Of a stretch of DNA of 8,946 bases, positions 5,947 to 8,946 are shown piece after piece. The notes beneath the pieces were generated by a model, which was not told the DNA's origin, did no database searches, and saw nothing but the letters and a program-made list of their open reading frames with translations. Position 1 is the stretch's first letter; the number at the start of each line of letters is the position of its first letter. A program made the position numbers and the translations under genes. Origin of the DNA: K23-9 sp964460665 (GTDB taxonomy: Bacteria; Planctomycetota; Planctomycetia; Pirellulales; Pirellulaceae); the NCBI GenBank assembly GCA_964460665.1, contig CAYWSL010000247.1:1-8946 (forward strand). Reading direction: 5' to 3'.

Positions 5947-8733
5947 ATGCGAACCATCGCCACTCTACTAATCGCGACTCTGTTGATCGTTTCGCATTTG
6001 ACCGGTTCTGCCAGTGCCGAGCCAGCAAGTGCCGAAGCGGTTGATTTTGCTAAAGACGTCACACCGATTTTGCAAAAGTACTGCGTGGGCTGCCACACCG
6101 CGGATGATCCCGACGGCGGGTTTGCGATGGACTCGCATGCTTCGCTTTTGAAAGGCGGCGAATCGGGTGCAGCGATCACGGCTGGCGAACCATCCAGCAG
6201 CCGTCTGGTCTTGATGACGACCGGCAAACTGGAACCAGCGATGCCGCCCGAAGGTGAACCGGCACCAAGTGAAGGCGAATTGGCGTTGATCGCGAAGTGG
6301 ATCGACGAAGGAGCCTCTGGCAAAGATGGCGAAATGCCCGTCCGTCGCGAACTGCGAACTCCTGCGATTGCAACCGACAAGAATGTCACGCCACCTGTGA
6401 CCGCCCTGGCGATCTCCGCTAACGGAACTCGCCGCGCACAAGCCAACTTCAGCAGCGTCGCGATCGAAGACGCCAACGGACGTGATGTATGCACCATCGA
6501 AGATCAGCCGGGCAAGATCAACGCGGTTTCGTTCAGCAAAGATGGTTCGCGTGTCCTGATTGCTTCGGGCGTCGCCGGCGCCTACGGACTGGCTGCCGTC
6601 TACGACTCGACCACCGCCAAGCCGATCACCGAGATTGTTGGGCATCGCGACACGCTTTACGCCGCCGTGTTTTCGCCCGATGAAACGCAAATCGCGACCG
6701 CGGGCTACGATCGCAACATCTTTTTGTGGGACGCCAGCACTGGCGAAAAGATTCGTGAGTTCAAAGGACACAACGGCGCCGTGTTTGACTTGGCGTTTTC
6801 ACCCAGCGGAAAGAATTTGGTCAGCGCTTGTGCCGACGAAACCGTCAAAGTCTGGAATGTCGCCACCGGCCAGCGTTTAGCCACGCTGGGGCAACCCGAA
6901 GGCGAAGTGTACGCGGTCGATGTCACCGACGATGGCCAATACGTGATCGCGGGTAGCGCCGACAATCGACTTCGCGTCTGGCGACTGGCTTCAATCGACA
7001 AACCTGCGACCAACCCAATCGTTGCGACGCGGTTTATCGACGAAAGTCCCATCGTTGGATTCCAGTTGGCCCCCAACGGCAAATCCTTGGTCGTGCTTAG
7101 TGAAGCCGGCAACGTCAAAGTCATCCGTACGTCGGACTGGAATCAAGACCGCGTCTTGAAGCCTTTGCCAGATAGTGGAAGCGATATCGTGATCGATCCT
7201 GCCAGCAAGGTCGCGGTGATTTCGATGATGAACGGCGAAGTCGTCACGCGAGCCTTGCCGAAAGTCAGCCAGAAAAACAAATCGACGCAGCAGGCTGATA
7301 AACAGATCTTCATGGACCTGGGCGAACCAACCGCTCTGGTCGAAACCGAACTGCGAAAGTCACTCGCCGATGCAAACGTTCCATCGGACGGTTTGCTTAG
7401 CGTTACCCGCAACGTGCAAGTCACCGGCACCATCGATGCGCCCGGCCAAACAGACCGCTATCAGTGGCGGTCCGCCCAAGGCGAGGTCTGGGCAATCGAT
7501 GCTGACCGAATCAAGGGTAGCAAGATTGATCCGATCGTCACGATCTTGGACGCCGCATCTAGCCCAGTACTACGCGTTCGCTTGCAGGCGGTCCGCGATT
7601 CGTACTTCACGTTCCGCGGCAAGGACAGCAAACAAGTCACTGACTTTCGGATCTTCAATTGGCGACAAATGAACCTGAAACAGTACTTGTACTCCAGCGG
7701 CGAAGTCGTCCAATTGTGGATGCACCCGCGCGGACCCGATTCCGGGTTCAACGTCTACCCTGGCGAAGGCAACCGCTGGACATACTTTGGGACAACCCAC
7801 ACCACACACGCGCTGGGCGAACCGGCTTACATCGTTCAGCCGCTTGATGCGGGCGCCGAGCCATTGGCAAACGGTTTGCCCGTTTTTGATGTCTTCTACG
7901 AAAACGACGACGATCCGATGCGGAAAGCCGGCGTGAATAGCCGACTGCTTTTCACCGCGCCCGCTGATGGACTTTACACCGCACGCGTAGGTGACACGCG
8001 AGGTGACGGCGGTGCGGATTTTAAGTACCAGTTGGGGATACGTGCCGCCCATCCGAGCTTCACGCCCAGCGTCGCCAAGGTCAAAGGCGCGATCCGTCGC
8101 GGCACGGGACGCGAATTCACCGTCCGCGTTGATCGCATCGACGGGTTCGACGGTCCAGTCACTTTTGACATCCCCGACCTGCCACCGCAAGTTCACGCCA
8201 ACACACCACTGACGATCGAACCAGGCCAGCGATACGCCACGGGTAATCTGTGGGTCGCTGAAGATGCCGAAGCTTGGGACGGCAAACTGGAACCGAAAGT
8301 CGTTGCCTGGGCCAACATCAACGGTCGCAAAGTGGAACGAAGTGTTGGCACGGTCGGCGAACTGACGCTTCAGGGAATCCCTAGCGTGATCCCTTCGATC
8401 CAGCCGATCGATCGTGACACCGCCGTAGACGAAGAATGGACATTGGTTGTTCCGCGAGGAGGAACCGCGAAGGCTCGATTGACAATCAAACGCAAAAAAG
8501 ACTTCACCAAAGAAGTCAGCTTCGGCAAAGAATTCTCTGGCCGGAACACATCCGCCGGCGTCTACGTCGACAACATCGGACTGAATGGTCTGATCGTACT
8601 AAAGGAATCCAACGAGCGAGTGTTTTTCGTGACCGCCGACATCAGCGCGACACCTGGCAAACGCAGTTTCTTTCTACGAGCCAGCGTGGACGGTAACGTC
8701 ACGTCGTTTCCAATTACAGTGGAAGTGAAATAG
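5947..8733 (+). CDS. Secreted PSCyt1 cytochrome-WD40-PPC-like protein
   Basis: This 928-residue protein has a Sec signal peptide (about 1-24, cleavage after ASA). A PSCyt1 (PF07635) c-type cytochrome domain covers about 32-128, with CVGCH at 46-50 and Met99 in AMPPEGE as a likely sixth haem ligand. A WD40 propeller follows at about 150-437. Its clearest blades are GHRDTLYAAVFSPDE to FLWDAS (232-263), GHNGAVFDLAFSPSG to KVWNVA (274-306) and 318-348 ending RVWRLAS; flanking blades are degenerate. Residues about 485-700 resemble bacterial pre-peptidase C-terminal (PPC) beta-sandwiches (VTGTIDAPGQTDRYQW, LFTAPADGLYTARVGD), with further Ig-like beta segments to the end (EFTVRVDRIDGFDGPVTF at 723-740). 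No enzyme signature is visible. It probably acts as an extracytoplasmic electron-carrying or protein-binding partner of the two genes upstream. The ATG at 5947 places the signal peptide correctly; no Shine-Dalgarno precedes it. Confidence 0.92.
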   Translation: MRTIATLLIATLLIVSHLTGSASAEPASAEAVDFAKDVTPILQKYCVGCHTADDPDGGFAMDSHASLLKGGESGAAITAGEPSSSRLVLMTTGKLEPAMPPEGEPAPSEGELALIAKWIDEGASGKDGEMPVRRELRTPAIATDKNVTPPVTALAISANGTRRAQANFSSVAIEDANGRDVCTIEDQPGKINAVSFSKDGSRVLIASGVAGAYGLAAVYDSTTAKPITEIVGHRDTLYAAVFSPDETQIATAGYDRNIFLWDASTGEKIREFKGHNGAVFDLAFSPSGKNLVSACADETVKVWNVATGQRLATLGQPEGEVYAVDVTDDGQYVIAGSADNRLRVWRLASIDKPATNPIVATRFIDESPIVGFQLAPNGKSLVVLSEAGNVKVIRTSDWNQDRVLKPLPDSGSDIVIDPASKVAVISMMNGEVVTRALPKVSQKNKSTQQADKQIFMDLGEPTALVETELRKSLADANVPSDGLLSVTRNVQVTGTIDAPGQTDRYQWRSAQGEVWAIDADRIKGSKIDPIVTILDAASSPVLRVRLQAVRDSYFTFRGKDSKQVTDFRIFNWRQMNLKQYLYSSGEVVQLWMHPRGPDSGFNVYPGEGNRWTYFGTTHTTHALGEPAYIVQPLDAGAEPLANGLPVFDVFYENDDDPMRKAGVNSRLLFTAPADGLYTARVGDTRGDGGADFKYQLGIRAAHPSFTPSVAKVKGAIRRGTGREFTVRVDRIDGFDGPVTFDIPDLPPQVHANTPLTIEPGQRYATGNLWVAEDAEAWDGKLEPKVVAWANINGRKVERSVGTVGELTLQGIPSVIPSIQPIDRDTAVDEEWTLVVPRGGTAKARLTIKRKKDFTKEVSFGKEFSGRNTSAGVYVDNIGLNGLIVLKESNERVFFVTADISATPGKRSFFLRASVDGNVTSFPITVEVK

Positions 8734-8757
8734 CGAACGCTTGGGCATTGCTGGTCA

Positions 8758-8907
8758 ATGCTTTACTGGGCTCTACTGGTTACTGGTCACGATCCCGGAG
8801 TCGGTATGGGGCAAGACCCACAGACGTACCTCAAACCCGGCCAAACGATTCGACTTGGCATCGAAGGCCTCGGCGAACAGCAACAGGTTACCGTCGCCGA
8901 CGTGTAA
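8758..8907 (+). pseudogene. C-terminal remnant of a fumarylacetoacetate hydrolase family gene
   Basis: An open stretch from the ATG at 8758 to TAA at 8905-8907 encodes 49 residues. Residues 8-49 contain DPGVGMGQDPQTYLKPGQ followed by TIRLGIEGLGEQQQVTV. This matches the C-terminal end of FAH-family hydrolases, whose usual form is TGTPPGVGMGQ, then xxLKPGD, then LGIEGLG. The complete family protein is over 200 residues, and nothing resembling the N-terminal or catalytic part occurs upstream, where the WD40 gene ends at 8733. It is therefore a decapitated fragment, probably left by a deletion or recombination. The usual TP of the TGTPPG motif reads HD here. The frame is the same as that of the upstream gene. 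The first seven residues (MLYWALL) do not look like the family and may be fortuitous. No ribosome site precedes it, so it is unlikely to be a working protein. Confidence 0.7.
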
Positions 8908-8946
8908 TCACGCCGCTGGTTGCCTGGGAAACTCTGTCACCCTCCC

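Noticed and set aside
5968..6771. Long antisense open frame of 267 codons within the WD40 gene
   Set aside because: It is the complement of a clearly recognisable signal peptide, cytochrome and WD40 coding region; its own translation is low-complexity Arg/Gly/Ala-rich with no recognisable domain.
8731..8907. Stop-codon readthrough from the WD40 gene into the hydrolase tail, since both share a frame
   Set aside because: Sharing a frame has a one-in-three chance, the WD40 protein ends naturally in a beta strand (FPITVEVK), and no readthrough signal is visible after the TAG.

Overview
The window looks like chromosomal DNA from a planctomycete, most likely a Pirellulaceae/Rhodopirellula-type organism. 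Three adjacent plus-strand genes carry the protein families that are massively expanded in that group (DUF1501, DUF1549/PSCyt2, DUF1553/PSD1, PSCyt1). A DUF1569 gene lies nearby. None of the genes has a clear Shine-Dalgarno sequence, and base composition looks moderately GC-rich. The assignment rests on family recognition, not on a database search.

Layout: 1-354 has no gene and is packed with inverted repeats: a perfect 27-bp hairpin, a nested pair of inverted repeats, and a third that overlaps them. Then come two minus-strand genes, a small DUF1569/DinB-like protein (355-801) and a PAS-AraC transcriptional regulator (961-1713). A 153-bp divergent region (1714-1866) holds two pairs of direct repeats and a possible leaderless promoter. 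On the plus strand follow a Tat-exported DUF1501 protein (1867-3240), a 139-bp spacer full of repeats, a secreted Big2/cytochrome-like/DUF1549/DUF1553 protein (3380-5872) and a secreted PSCyt1 cytochrome-WD40-PPC-like protein (5947-8733). After the last gene lies a 42-49 codon remnant matching the C-terminus of a fumarylacetoacetate hydrolase family protein (8758-8907).

The three large plus-strand genes read as one exported module. Each carries a Tat or Sec signal. Two contain c-type haem-binding motifs (CX4CH and CXXCH in the DUF1549/DUF1553 protein, CXXCH in the WD40 protein). The third, DUF1501, has motifs resembling the alkaline-phosphatase/sulfatase superfamily. Their biochemical role is not established. 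The divergent PAS-AraC gene is a plausible local regulator of itself and of this module. The most notable points are the predicted regulator-module pairing with its operator-like repeats, the dense palindromic repeats in two intergenic regions, and the hydrolase remnant at the right end.
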